A DNA stretch of 64,000 nt from JAMXLO01 sp035492535 (GTDB lineage Bacteria; Pseudomonadota; Alphaproteobacteria; Acetobacterales; Acetobacteraceae). Below, one piece after another: positions 1-8,577 of the stretch (within the stretch, counting starts at the first letter, position 1; each line of letters begins with the position of its first letter). A program made the position numbers and the translations under genes. The DNA is taken from NCBI GenBank assembly GCA_035492535.1, contig DATJJM010000076.1, positions 17,742 to 81,741 on the forward strand. Direction: 5' to 3'. The notes beneath the pieces were generated by a model, which worked only from the letters and a program-made list of their open reading frames with translations, was not told the DNA's origin and searched no databases.

Positions 1-216
1 GCGGCCCTCGCCCGCTTCATCGCGGTCAAAGGCAGTATCGCGGTCGATGGCGTGTCGTTGACGGTCAACGAGGTCTCGGAGGATACCTTTGGTGTGAACA
101 TCATTCCGCATACCGCTTCGGTGACCAGTTTCGGCTCGCTGCGCCCCGGCGATGCGGTAAACCTCGAGATCGATATGCTGGCCCGCTACGTCGCGCGCCT
201 GGCGGAGTTCAAGTGA
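1..216 (+). CDS. ribE: Riboflavin synthase (alpha chain), C-terminal part
   Basis: The frame is open from the first base and ends at TGA 214-216, so only the last 71 residues are present. It contains the second lumazine-binding repeat signature (VDGVSLTVNEV, then IPHTASVTSFGSLRPGD) and the usual tail ending in a 'DMLARYVARL' helix. Riboflavin synthase dismutates two 6,7-dimethyl-8-ribityllumazine molecules to riboflavin in the cytosol. The ribBX start codon follows the stop directly, so the genes are co-transcribed. The 5' part, and any FMN riboswitch upstream of the operon, lie outside the window. Confidence 0.93.
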   Translation, partial: AALARFIAVKGSIAVDGVSLTVNEVSEDTFGVNIIPHTASVTSFGSLRPGDAVNLEIDMLARYVARLAEFK

Positions 217-1362
217 ATGTCGCAGAACCTGAAGACGGTCGAGCTGTCGCAATATCTCTCCGCCGCCGATGAGCTGATCGAGGAAGCCCGCAACGGGCGC
301 ATGTTCATCCTGGTCGATGACGAGGACCGGGAGAACGAGGGCGACCTCATCGTTCCCGCGCAGTTCGCCACCCCGGACGCCATCAACTTCATGGCGCGCC
401 ACGCGCGTGGCCTGATCTGCCTAGCGCTGACCCGCCAGCGCGTCGAGCAGCTCGGCCTGCCGCTGATGGCTGCACACAACGGCACCCGGCACCAGACCGC
501 CTTCACCATCTCGATCGAGGCACGCGAGGGCGTCACCACAGGTATCTCCGCCCACGACCGCGCCCGCACCATCGCCGTTGCCATCAATCCCGAGGCCGGC
601 CGCGACGATATCGTCACGCCGGGCCATGTTTTCCCGCTGATGGCCCGCGAAGGCGGCACGCTGGTTCGCGCCGGGCACACCGAGGCCTCGGTGGATATCG
701 CCCGCAAGGCCGGCCTGTACCCCGCGGCGGTGATCTGCGAGATCATGAACGACGACGGCACCATGGCGCGCCTGCCCGACCTGGTGTCCTTCGCGCAGCG
801 GCACAACCTGAAGCTCGGCTCGATCGCCGATCTGATCGCACATCGGCGGCTCACCGAGCGCCTGGTCAAGCGGGTTGCCGAGACCGCGTTCCAGCACGTC
901 GCCGGCGGCGAATGGCGGGCCGTCGTCTATGCCAACACGGTCGAGTACCAGGAGCACCTGGTCCTGGTGAAAGGCGATGTCGGCGGCAACGATCCGGTGA
1001 TGGTGCGCATGCACGCCGTCGATCTGCTGGATGACATGACCGGCGGTCCGCACTGGATCGGTATCCACAATGCGATGCACATGATCAGCAAGGAAGGCCG
1101 TGGTGTCGTGGTGCTGATCCGCGAGCATCGCAAGACCGCGCTCGCCGAACGCGTCGGCCAGCTTGCCGCCGGCGAGCGCCGGCCACAGCCGGAACTGCGC
1201 GACTATGGCATTGGCGCACAGATCCTGCTCGATCTCGGCGTGAAGAACATGGTGCTGCTGTCGAACAGCAAGCGCACGATCATCGGCCTCGAGGGCTACG
1301 GCCTGAACATCGTGGCGCAGAAGCCGATCCCGAATATCGTCGGCGAGGGTTACTCGGGATGA
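217..1362 (+). CDS. ribBA: RibBX: 3,4-dihydroxy-2-butanone-4-phosphate synthase with degenerate GTP cyclohydrolase II-like domain
   Basis: The protein has 381 residues. Residues ~10-205 are a complete DHBP synthase domain, with the acidic DDEDRENEGDL loop and the HTEA motif near residue 155; it converts ribulose 5-phosphate to the four-carbon unit of lumazine. Residues ~210-375 align in outline with GTP cyclohydrolase II (IGAQILLDLGVKN, GLEGYGLNIV). The stretch that should hold the three zinc cysteines (CLTGD...RCDCG) has none, and the arginine-rich catalytic loop is altered. It is therefore best read as the RibBX variant described in Proteobacteria, and GTP cyclohydrolase II should be encoded elsewhere. 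It starts right after the ribE stop and overlaps ribH by four bases (ATGA). Confidence 0.92.
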   Translation: MSQNLKTVELSQYLSAADELIEEARNGRMFILVDDEDRENEGDLIVPAQFATPDAINFMARHARGLICLALTRQRVEQLGLPLMAAHNGTRHQTAFTISIEAREGVTTGISAHDRARTIAVAINPEAGRDDIVTPGHVFPLMAREGGTLVRAGHTEASVDIARKAGLYPAAVICEIMNDDGTMARLPDLVSFAQRHNLKLGSIADLIAHRRLTERLVKRVAETAFQHVAGGEWRAVVYANTVEYQEHLVLVKGDVGGNDPVMVRMHAVDLLDDMTGGPHWIGIHNAMHMISKEGRGVVVLIREHRKTALAERVGQLAAGERRPQPELRDYGIGAQILLDLGVKNMVLLSNSKRTIIGLEGYGLNIVAQKPIPNIVGEGYSG

Positions 1363-1841
1363 GCACGGAGGACGCTCCGCTTCCATCCGCGCCGCGCATC
1401 GACGGTCCGCCACCTCACCTGCTGGTCGTGCGCGCGCCCTATTACCAAGCGGTGGTCGATGGGCTGACAGAAGGCGCCGCGCGCATCCTGCGCGAAGCGG
1501 GCGCGACGTTCGAGCAGATCGATGTCGCCGGCGCCTTTGAACTTCCGCAGGCGATCCGCATCGCGCTGCGGGGCGCCAAACGCTTCGACGGCTTTATTGC
1601 CCTCGGCTGCATCATCCGCGGCGAGACCGACCACTACGAATTCATCTGCCGCTCGACGATGGACGGCATGATGCAGGTGGCGCTGCAGTTCGGCATCGCG
1701 CTCGGCACGGGCTTATTGACCTGCGACACGCTGGCCCAGGCGGAGGCGCGCTCCGGCAAGGACGGTCACAACAAGGGTGCCGAGGCCGCCGCCGCGGCGC
1801 TGCTGCAAATCGGCGTGGCACGGCAGCACGGCGCCGCATGA
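1359..1841 (+). CDS. ribH: 6,7-dimethyl-8-ribityllumazine synthase
   Basis: The protein has 160 residues, the normal family length. It condenses the RibB product with the aminopyrimidine to make lumazine, the substrate of RibE. Visible motifs are VVRAPYYQAVVDGL at the N-terminus, VAGAFELPQAIRIA (substrate loop), ALGCIIRGETDHYEFI, and GLLTCDTLAQAEAR followed by HNKGAEAA. The first ~18 residues are a proline-rich extension. It overlaps ribBX by ATGA, and nusB begins one base after its TGA, so translation is coupled along the operon. Confidence 0.95.
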   Translation: MSTEDAPLPSAPRIDGPPPHLLVVRAPYYQAVVDGLTEGAARILREAGATFEQIDVAGAFELPQAIRIALRGAKRFDGFIALGCIIRGETDHYEFICRSTMDGMMQVALQFGIALGTGLLTCDTLAQAEARSGKDGHNKGAEAAAAALLQIGVARQHGAA

Positions 1842-1842
1842 C

Positions 1843-2322
1843 ATGGGACGCTCGCCCCGCAGGCCACGCACCGCATCGCGGCTCGCCGCCGTGCAGGCAC
1901 TGTTCCAAAGCGAGCAGGCACAGGACAATCCGGAGACGGTAATCGATCAGTTTGTCCGCCATCGCCTGGGCGAAATCCCTGGCTCTGGCGGTTTCGAGGA
2001 TGGTCGTGTGCCCGATGCGGAAGTCCCGCTGTTCGCGCGCATCGTGCGCGCTGCGGTGGCGCAGCAGGACACCATCGACACCATGCTCGCCAACGCATTG
2101 CCCGCCGATTGGCCGCTGGCGCGTATCGATCCGGTGCTGCGCGCGGTGATGCGCGCCGCCGCCGCGGAAATGGCAACGACGGGTGGCGCACCGGCCAAGG
2201 TGATCATCAACGAATACCTCGACGTCGCGCGCGGATTTTTCACCGGCGCCGAACCGGGTATGGCGAACGCGGTGCTGGATCGGCTGGCACGCCTGCTGCG
2301 GCCGGCGGAGTTCGACGCATAG
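1843..2322 (+). CDS. nusB: Transcription antitermination protein NusB
   Basis: The protein has 159 residues from the ATG chosen here. The reading frame is open further upstream, but that stretch overlaps ribH out of frame and the family begins at the 'RTASRLAAVQALFQSEQ' helix, so 1843 fits. The C-terminal signature is present (DWPLARIDPVLRAVMRAAAAEM, then KVIINEYLDVARGFF). NusB binds boxA RNA with NusE (S10) in rRNA antitermination. The ribH-nusB order is standard in alphaproteobacteria; thiL normally follows directly but here lies 3 kb downstream. Confidence 0.95.
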   Translation: MGRSPRRPRTASRLAAVQALFQSEQAQDNPETVIDQFVRHRLGEIPGSGGFEDGRVPDAEVPLFARIVRAAVAQQDTIDTMLANALPADWPLARIDPVLRAVMRAAAAEMATTGGAPAKVIINEYLDVARGFFTGAEPGMANAVLDRLARLLRPAEFDA

Positions 2323-2332
2323 GAGGACAGGG

Positions 2333-3259
2333 ATGGACGCCTCCGACCTCAAAGTGTTCGAAGCGGTGGCGCGCCACGGCGGCATCAGCCGCGCCGCCAA
2401 GGAACTGCATACCGTCCAGTCGAACGTCACGACGCGCATCCGCGCGCTGGAACAGGAGCTGGGCACCGCGCTGTTCGAGCGTCACGCGCGTGGTGTCACC
2501 CTGACGCAGGCCGGTCACCGACTGCTGCCGTACACCGCCGAGATCAGGGACGTGCTCGCCAGAGCCCGCCGCGCAGCGACTGACGACGGCACACCGAAAG
2601 GGCCTCTGGTCATCGGCACTTTGGAGACAACGGTCGCCCTGCGTCTGCCACGAATCATTGCCGCGTTCGTGTCAGCCTGGCCAGATGTCGACCTGTCGCT
2701 GCGCACCGGCACATCGGCCGAATCAGTCCGGCGGGTTCTTGATCGCGAGCTCGACGGCGCGTTCGTCGCCGGACCGCTCGACCATCCCGACATCATCAAG
2801 GAGACCGTGTTCAGAGAAGAGCTCGTCATCGTGACGGCTGCTTCGATGACGAGCCTGGATGATCTGGGCCGCGGCGGGGCCCTCAAGATCCTCGTGTTGC
2901 GCGTCGGCTGCTCGTATCGCCAGCGGTTGGAAACGCTGCTGGCGTCGCGCGGGATCGCCGACGTGCGGCCGATGGAATTCGGTACGCTCGATGCCATCAT
3001 TGGCTGCGTCGCTGCCGGGATCGGCATCACGCTGTTGCCACGCGCCGTCGTGGTTGCGGCCTCCCGAGCCGGCGATGTCACGCTGCACGACCTGCCGCGC
3101 GACGAGGCGATGGTGGAAACGCTGTTCATCCGTCGCCACGATGCCTTGGTCACCAGCGCAAACGCCGCCTTCCTTGACGCTGTGCGACCGGAATCGGCAC
3201 TCGTTACGACCATCCCACACAGTATGGCTGCGGCTGCGTATTCTTCGGCAGTGCAATAA
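2333..3259 (+). CDS. LysR-family transcriptional regulator
   Basis: The protein has 308 residues. Residues 1-60 form the LysR winged helix-turn-helix (DLKVFEAVARHGGISRAAKELHTVQSNVTTRIRALEQELGTALFERHARGV split over the domain). The rest is a periplasmic-binding-like effector domain of the CysB/NodD type. A strong Shine-Dalgarno AGGAGG (2321-2326) overlaps the nusB stop codon. LysR proteins usually control a divergent or adjacent gene; here the next gene, a secreted PQQ-propeller protein, is on the same strand 163 bases downstream. The effector is unknown. It interrupts the usual nusB-thiL adjacency. Confidence 0.9.
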   Translation: MDASDLKVFEAVARHGGISRAAKELHTVQSNVTTRIRALEQELGTALFERHARGVTLTQAGHRLLPYTAEIRDVLARARRAATDDGTPKGPLVIGTLETTVALRLPRIIAAFVSAWPDVDLSLRTGTSAESVRRVLDRELDGAFVAGPLDHPDIIKETVFREELVIVTAASMTSLDDLGRGGALKILVLRVGCSYRQRLETLLASRGIADVRPMEFGTLDAIIGCVAAGIGITLLPRAVVVAASRAGDVTLHDLPRDEAMVETLFIRRHDALVTSANAAFLDAVRPESALVTTIPHSMAAAAYSSAVQ

Positions 3260-3422
3260 TATCAGGCGTCGCAGTCCGTTCCATGGCACCGGCGGCCTAC
3301 CGGTCGGAAGCAGCACGGTGCCCACATTGATTTGTGCGACGTGCCACCTGGTCTGGGTCGGCCCCTCGGTTGCGAGGCGTATATCCGCCCCATATCCACG
3401 CTGGGCATTCCGGGGGGTGATC

Positions 3423-4901
3423 ATGTTGCGACTTGTCGTGCTGCTGACGCTGATTGCACTCCCCTCGTCGGCCGCGACACCTACTGACGCGACTGTCGCG
3501 TTCTACCATGGCGCCCCCGATCGCGCCGGCAATTACGTCGTCCCGACGCTGACCTGGACTGCGGCAGGCGCGGTGCATCGCGATCAGACGTTCGATGGCG
3601 CGATCGACGGACACGTCTACGCTCAGCCACTCTACTGGCATCCGTCCGGCGCACAGGGCGGCTTCATCATCGCCGCCACGGAAAGCAACAACGTTTACGC
3701 AATGGACGCGGCGGGCGGCCATGTCGTGTGGCGTACCGCGCTCGGCGCACCGGTGCCACGCGATGCACTGCCCTGCGGCAACATCGATCCGCTCGGCATC
3801 ACTGGCACGCCCGTGATCGATGGATCCACGAGCACCGTCTATCTCGACGCGATGATCGATCGCGCCGGTAAACCCGAGCATCTGGTCTTCGGGCTGCGGC
3901 TGACGGATGGCAGCGTGCGCCCCGGCTTTCCTGTCGATGTGGCCGCCGGTCTTGCCAGGCACGGTATCCGGTTCAACGCCACGGTGCAGAATCAGCGCGG
4001 CGCCATGTCGCTGTTGAACGGCCGCATCTTCGTTCCCTTTGGCGGCCATAACGGCGATTGCGGCGACTACCGCGGAGTGGTTGCTGCGATCAGCGTCGAT
4101 CCTCCACAGCTAGTCGCAGCCTGGGCCACGCGCGCGCCGAAAGGCGGGATCTGGGCGCCTGCCGGGCTCAGCGAAGCAGATGGCTCGCTCTATTTCACCA
4201 CAGGCAACACCGAGGATGCCCGCGGTTGGCAGGATGGCGAAGGCGTGTTCCGTGTCGGAACGGATCTCGCCCATAGTACCAATGCGCGTGACTATTTCGC
4301 GCCATCCAACTGGCAGCAGTTGGACGACTACGATCTTGATCTCAGCGGGGTCACGCCGTTGCCACTGACGATTCCCAAAAGTCCACGACGCCTGATGATC
4401 GCGCTTGGCAAGGACGGCAATGCGTATCTGCTCGATCGCAGCAACCTGGGAGGCATCGGCGGCGCGGTTGCCACTCGCCGGGTAGCCGGCAGCGCGATCA
4501 TTACATCCGCAACGACCTATCCGGCTGCGAATGCTGCCCTGGTGGCCTACCGGGCACGGGATGCGGCGTGTCCGACGGGACGAACTATCAACGGCATCGC
4601 TGCCCTGGCGGTGACGCCCGACGCCGGCCTCTCGACGGCCTGGTGCTCGCCGATGAGCGGCGCAGGTGCACCGATCGTCACCACCACCGACGGCACGTCA
4701 AATCCAATCGTATGGGCAGTCGGTGCCGAGGGCGATGACCGATTGCACGCCTTCCGCGGCGACACCGGCGAAGAGATCCATATCGGCTCCGGCACGGCAA
4801 CGCGCATGACCGGCCTGCGCCACTTCGCGACCATTCTGGTTGCCGCCGGGCGCATGTACATCGCCGGCGACAACCGCATCTACGCCTTCGACCTGCCCTG
4901 A
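3423..4901 (+). CDS. Secreted PQQ-like beta-propeller protein
   Basis: From ATG 3423 the protein has 492 residues and begins with a signal peptide (MLRLVVLLTLIALPSSAA). The remainder shows recurring beta-propeller blades of the PQQ/BamB type: DGHVYAQPLYW, NNVYAMDAAGGHVVWRT, GSLYFTTGNTED, GKDGNAYLLDRSNLGG and MYIAGDNRIYAFDLP. It has no cytochrome c motif and none of the clear metal or PQQ ligands of quinoprotein dehydrogenases, so enzymatic activity is not established. A periplasmic binding or scaffold role is equally possible. The frame is open upstream into lysR, but the signal peptide fixes the likely start. Function unknown. Confidence 0.82.
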   Translation: MLRLVVLLTLIALPSSAATPTDATVAFYHGAPDRAGNYVVPTLTWTAAGAVHRDQTFDGAIDGHVYAQPLYWHPSGAQGGFIIAATESNNVYAMDAAGGHVVWRTALGAPVPRDALPCGNIDPLGITGTPVIDGSTSTVYLDAMIDRAGKPEHLVFGLRLTDGSVRPGFPVDVAAGLARHGIRFNATVQNQRGAMSLLNGRIFVPFGGHNGDCGDYRGVVAAISVDPPQLVAAWATRAPKGGIWAPAGLSEADGSLYFTTGNTEDARGWQDGEGVFRVGTDLAHSTNARDYFAPSNWQQLDDYDLDLSGVTPLPLTIPKSPRRLMIALGKDGNAYLLDRSNLGGIGGAVATRRVAGSAIITSATTYPAANAALVAYRARDAACPTGRTINGIAALAVTPDAGLSTAWCSPMSGAGAPIVTTTDGTSNPIVWAVGAEGDDRLHAFRGDTGEEIHIGSGTATRMTGLRHFATILVAAGRMYIAGDNRIYAFDLP

Positions 4902-4959
4902 GAGTGGGTTATTCCGCCGGCCGCCGGTATACTGCCGCGGCGTTCCGATGGAGGAAGCG

Positions 4960-5364
4960 ATGCCATTCGATGAAACTTCGCGCCACCCCGGCCGTCGTCC
5001 GTCGCGCAACGTGCTCGGCGGCATCCTTGAAATCTGCTCCAGCCGCCCGATGACGGGTTTCTTCCGTAATGGCTGCTGCGACACCAGCGACGAGGACACC
5101 GGCAGCCACACCGTCTGCGCGATGATGACCGCCGAGTTCCTCGCCTTCAGCAAGGCGACCGGCAACGACCTGTCCACGCCACGTCCGGAATTCGGCTTTC
5201 CCGGCTTGCAACCCGGCGATCGCTGGTGCCTGTGCGCCCCACGCTGGCAGGAAGCGCTGGAGGCCAACGCCGCGCCCCGGGTCGTATTGCGTGCCACGCA
5301 GGAAGGCGCGTTGGATTACTGTGCGCTGGCCGATCTGAAGAAATACGCGGTCGACCTGGCCTGA
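4960..5364 (+). CDS. DUF2237 family protein
   Basis: The protein has 134 residues from ATG 4960. GGAGG at 4950-4954 sits five bases ahead of this start; an in-frame ATG at 4948 overlaps that site and is less likely. The sequence carries the cysteine-rich signature of the family: RNVLGG, TGFFRNGCCDT, GSHTVCAMMTAEFLAFS, GNDLSTP and GLQPGDRWCLCAPRW. DUF2237 proteins are small, cytosolic and widespread, and have no assigned reaction. It sits three bases ahead of thiL, so the two are probably co-transcribed. Confidence 0.9.
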   Translation: MPFDETSRHPGRRPSRNVLGGILEICSSRPMTGFFRNGCCDTSDEDTGSHTVCAMMTAEFLAFSKATGNDLSTPRPEFGFPGLQPGDRWCLCAPRWQEALEANAAPRVVLRATQEGALDYCALADLKKYAVDLA

Positions 5365-5367
5365 CAC

Positions 5368-6297
5368 GTGTCCTCCGATCTGCCCGCCGAGTTCGCGCTG
5401 ATCGCGCGGCACTTCCGCCCGCTTGCCGGCCCGGGCGCACTGAACCTGCAGGACGATGCCGCGGTGCTGGCGCCGCCGCCGGGCCGCGAACTGGTGCTCA
5501 CCTGCGACGCCATGGTCGCGGGGGTCCACTTCCTGCCCGACGACCCGCCTGACCTGATTGGCCGCAAGCTGCTGCGCGTGAACCTGTCCGACCTGGCGGC
5601 GAAGGGCGCCACCCCCATAGGCTACCTCATGACTGTCTCCACCCCACGGGATACCCAAGATGCCTGGTACGCCGCTTTCGCGGCCGGCCTGCACCAGGAC
5701 CAGCAGGAATATGGCGTCACCCTGCTTGGCGGCGACACAACGTCCACACCCGGTCCGATCTCGCTTTCGCTCACCATCCTGGGCCATGTCGCCCCTGGGC
5801 AGGCGGTTCATCGCGTGGGCGCCCGACCCGGCGACGGGATCTTCGTCACCGGCACGATTGGCGACGGCGCGCTCGGCCTTGCCGTTGCGCGGGGACGCCT
5901 GCTCGATCCCACTGGCTTCCTGCTCTCCCGATACCGCCTGCCGCAGCCACGCATCGGCGTCGCCATCGCCGGCGTTGCCTCGGCCGGTATGGATATCTCC
6001 GACGGGCTGGTGCAGGACCTCGGCCATATCTGCCGCGCCAGCGACGTCATCGCCGAGATCGATGCTGCCAACGTTCCGCTCTCCCCGCAGGCACGCGCGG
6101 CCGGGCCAGACTGGCTGCCAACCTGCCTCACCGGCGGCGATGACTACGAGTTGCTGCTCGCCATCCCGCCCGGCCGCGAGGCCGGCATACCAGTCACGCG
6201 TATCGGCGCCTTCCGAGCCGGCCCTCCGGAGGTCATTGTGCGCGGCCTCGACGGCAAGCCCATGAACCTCGCCCGTGGCGGCTGGAGCCATTTCTGA
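5368..6297 (+). CDS. thiL: Thiamine-monophosphate kinase
   Basis: The protein has 309 residues from a GTG start; this start gives the family's N-terminus (EFALIARHFRPL). ThiL phosphorylates thiamine monophosphate to the cofactor thiamine diphosphate. It shows the AIRS/PurM-like fold motifs: DDAAVL, TCDAMVAGVHF, KLLRVNLSDLAAKGA, LLGGDTT, GMDISDGLVQDLGHI and TGGDDYELL, the aspartates of which bind Mg-ATP. In most alphaproteobacteria it follows nusB directly; here three genes intervene. The next ATG follows its stop without a gap. Confidence 0.95.
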   Translation: MSSDLPAEFALIARHFRPLAGPGALNLQDDAAVLAPPPGRELVLTCDAMVAGVHFLPDDPPDLIGRKLLRVNLSDLAAKGATPIGYLMTVSTPRDTQDAWYAAFAAGLHQDQQEYGVTLLGGDTTSTPGPISLSLTILGHVAPGQAVHRVGARPGDGIFVTGTIGDGALGLAVARGRLLDPTGFLLSRYRLPQPRIGVAIAGVASAGMDISDGLVQDLGHICRASDVIAEIDAANVPLSPQARAAGPDWLPTCLTGGDDYELLLAIPPGREAGIPVTRIGAFRAGPPEVIVRGLDGKPMNLARGGWSHF

Positions 6298-7476
6298 ATG
6301 AACCGCAACGTCTGGCTTCTGTTCTGCTGTCAGGCGCTGATGAATGCCGTGATGTCCGGCCAGACCGTGATGAGTGCCCTGATCGGCCACGCCCTCGCGG
6401 TGGACAAGGCACTGAACACCCTGCCGATGGCCATCCAGATGACCGCGACGATGACCGCTTCGATCCCGGCCGGCATCGTCTTCGCCCGCCTCGGCCGCAA
6501 GCCTGGGTTCTGGCTCGGCTGCATCGGCTCGCTGCTCGGCAGCCTCACCTTCGCCCTCGGAGTCTGGCGCGGCAATTTCGAGATCTACTGCGTCGGCGCC
6601 GTGTTCGCCGGCCTCGGCTTCGGCATCTCGCAGCATCTCCGCTTCGCCGCCGCAGAGGTCGCCGCGACCGAGGCTCGAGCCCGCGCCATCGCGCTGGTCA
6701 TGGCCGGCGGTGTCCTCGCTGCCATCATCGGTCCAGAGATCGTCAAGCGCACCAACATGATACTGCCGCCGCTGATGTTCCTGGGAACCTACCTGTGCAT
6801 CACCATCCTGCCGCTGATCAGCGCCGCCCTGTTGCTGTTCATCCAGCTTCCGCCTGCCACGCGGCAACTCAGTGCGCCGGTGCCGTTCCGCACCATCATC
6901 GCCCGCCCGAGCTTCCTGACTGCCGTGGTGTCCAGCACGGTCGGCTACGGCACGATGAACCTGGTGATGGCATCGACGCCGCTTCAGATGCTGTTCTGCG
7001 GCTTCGGCGTGAATTCGAGTGCCGACGTGATCCGCGCCCACTCCATCGCGATGTTCCTGCCCGGCTTCATCACGGGCCGCCTGATCAACCGGTTCGGCGT
7101 CCACCCGATCATCTGTGCCGGCGCGATCGCAACGTTGCTCTGCGTCGCCACGAACCTGAGCTTTCCGCCGGTGATCCCGACCTTCATGGCCGCACTGATG
7201 CTGCTCGGCCTCGGCTGGAATTTCATGTTCGTCGGGGGCACGACACTGCTCGCGACCGCCCATGACGCGCATGAGCGCGTCCGCGTTCAGGCCACCAACG
7301 ACTTCATTGTGTTCGGCACGGTCGCATGCACCGCGTTTGCCTCAGGCGCGGTGGAGGCGACCGGCGGCTGGGCAGCTCTCAACCTTGTCGTCATTCCGCC
7401 GACGGTAATCGCGACCGCGCTGGTGATCTGGCATTGGATGATCCGCACACGCCTCGCGCCCGCAGCGGCTCAATAA
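6298..7476 (+). CDS. MFS transporter
   Basis: The protein has 392 residues with about twelve hydrophobic segments and the loop motif FARLGRKPGF between TM2 and TM3. The second half contains GLGWNFMFVGGTTLL, typical of a YbfB/YgaY-like branch of the major facilitator superfamily. It starts directly after thiL (TGA-ATG), so it is translationally coupled. A vitamin or precursor substrate is suggested only by position next to thiamine and riboflavin genes. Its 3' end overlaps the convergent bamE by seven bases. Confidence 0.85.
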   Translation: MNRNVWLLFCCQALMNAVMSGQTVMSALIGHALAVDKALNTLPMAIQMTATMTASIPAGIVFARLGRKPGFWLGCIGSLLGSLTFALGVWRGNFEIYCVGAVFAGLGFGISQHLRFAAAEVAATEARARAIALVMAGGVLAAIIGPEIVKRTNMILPPLMFLGTYLCITILPLISAALLLFIQLPPATRQLSAPVPFRTIIARPSFLTAVVSSTVGYGTMNLVMASTPLQMLFCGFGVNSSADVIRAHSIAMFLPGFITGRLINRFGVHPIICAGAIATLLCVATNLSFPPVIPTFMAALMLLGLGWNFMFVGGTTLLATAHDAHERVRVQATNDFIVFGTVACTAFASGAVEATGGWAALNLVVIPPTVIATALVIWHWMIRTRLAPAAAQ

Positions 7477-7985
7477 GCCGGTGCCGGTGCGCCGCCAGCC
7501 GGACCCGTCTGCGTCTGGCTCTGACCAATAGCATTGAACCGGCCGATATTACCGAACAACTGTTGCAAAAAGGTCGCCTCGGTGCCAGGCGACGGCGTCG
7601 TGCGCGCCACGACGGATACCGGAATCGAATCGTCCTGGCCCACCCGTTGCACGCCCTGCAAGACGCCCTGTCCGTTGAAACTCACGACGACGACGTTCTG
7701 GTCCAGCACTCCCAGCACCTGGCCGACCCGCGGCCGGGTGATCTCGCTGATGTAGAGCCATGTGTTGTCGTCGAACGTGCCCGTGGCCGTCGGCGAGCCG
7801 AGCAACGAGGTCACATCCGCCTTGGTCGAGGTACCCGGCACCAGTTCCTTCAGCGCGTCCGGATCAACCTTGTTCCCGCGGACCTGCGGGGTCGCCTCAA
7901 AAAAGCTGCACGCGCCGAGCAGCAGGCAACCGAGGAACAGGAAGCAGAGAAGACGACAGCGCAACAAGAGGGAATCCTTGGCCAT
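7470..7985 (-). CDS. bamE: Outer membrane protein assembly factor BamE (SmpA/OmlA lipoprotein)
   Basis: The protein has 171 residues. A lipoprotein signal ends in the lipobox LLGAC at residues ~22-26. It then has the SmpA/OmlA core: GNKVDPDALKELVPGTSTKADVTSLLGSPTATGTF, followed by TWLYISEITRP. BamE supports BamA/BamD folding of beta-barrel proteins at the outer membrane. A low-complexity tail rich in Q, T, G, P and A follows residue ~150. It is divergent from the bc1 chaperone gene at 8059 and convergent with the MFS gene. Confidence 0.9.
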   Translation of the reverse strand: MAKDSLLLRCRLLCFLFLGCLLLGACSFFEATPQVRGNKVDPDALKELVPGTSTKADVTSLLGSPTATGTFDDNTWLYISEITRPRVGQVLGVLDQNVVVVSFNGQGVLQGVQRVGQDDSIPVSVVARTTPSPGTEATFLQQLFGNIGRFNAIGQSQTQTGPAGGAPAPAY

Positions 7986-8058
7986 TGGACCGGTGCGCCC
8001 GGCACGCTATCTCGGTGTCACGCTGATAACGGCGTGTCAATCGGGAAGGACGCGAGCT

Positions 8059-8577
8059 GTGTTGGGCCTGACAAACCGGCGCCGGTACGAGACCGGACGC
8101 GCCGGCAATCTCCTGTATGGCGCCGCCGTCGCCGCGGCGCGGGAACCATTCCTCTACACCGCGCTGAGCGTTCCGGACACGCTGGACGGCCGCTTCGACC
8201 TGGTCGCCTTGCACGCGTTCCTGCTGGTCCACCGCTTGCGCGACCAGACCGATCTGGCACAGGCCGTCTTCGATGCCATGTTTGTCGACATGGACAACAA
8301 TCTGCGTGAGATCGGCGTCGGCGACCTCAGCGTTGGAAAGCGGGTTCGCGCGATGTGGGAGGCGTTTCACGGCCGCTCTAAGACCTACGAGACCGCGCTC
8401 GAAGCAAACGACCCGGATGCGCTCGCCGCCGCCCTCGCCCGCAACGTCTGGCGCGGCAACGCCCCTCCTGGCGCCGCTACAGCACTGGCCGGGCGGGTCC
8501 TGGCACAGGCAGCTCACCTCAAGGACCAGCCACTCTCCGCCTTCACGCTGGGCCAGGCCCGGTTCCTCGCCCCATGA
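8059..8577 (+). CDS. Ubiquinol-cytochrome c chaperone (CBP3/UQCC1-like)
   Basis: The start is GTG 8059, preceded by GGAAGGA at 8043-8049; the frame is open further upstream but that stretch is antisense to bamE and looks non-coding. The 172-residue product matches the Ubiq_cyt_C_chap family: LYGAAVAAAREPFLYTAL, DGRFDLVALHAFLLVHRL, AQAVFDAMFVDMDNNLREIGVGDLSVGKRVRAMWEAFHGR. Mitochondrial CBP3 assists cytochrome b and bc1-complex assembly; the bacterial proteins are assumed to do likewise. It overlaps yceD by ATGA. Confidence 0.9.
   Translation: MLGLTNRRRYETGRAGNLLYGAAVAAAREPFLYTALSVPDTLDGRFDLVALHAFLLVHRLRDQTDLAQAVFDAMFVDMDNNLREIGVGDLSVGKRVRAMWEAFHGRSKTYETALEANDPDALAAALARNVWRGNAPPGAATALAGRVLAQAAHLKDQPLSAFTLGQARFLAP

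Noticed and set aside
4909..7272. Minus-strand open frame of 787 codons opposite DUF2237, thiL and MFS genes
   Set aside because: It is antisense to three recognised genes, very rich in His, Asp, Gln, Arg and Gly, with no motif; long antisense frames are expected in GC-rich DNA.
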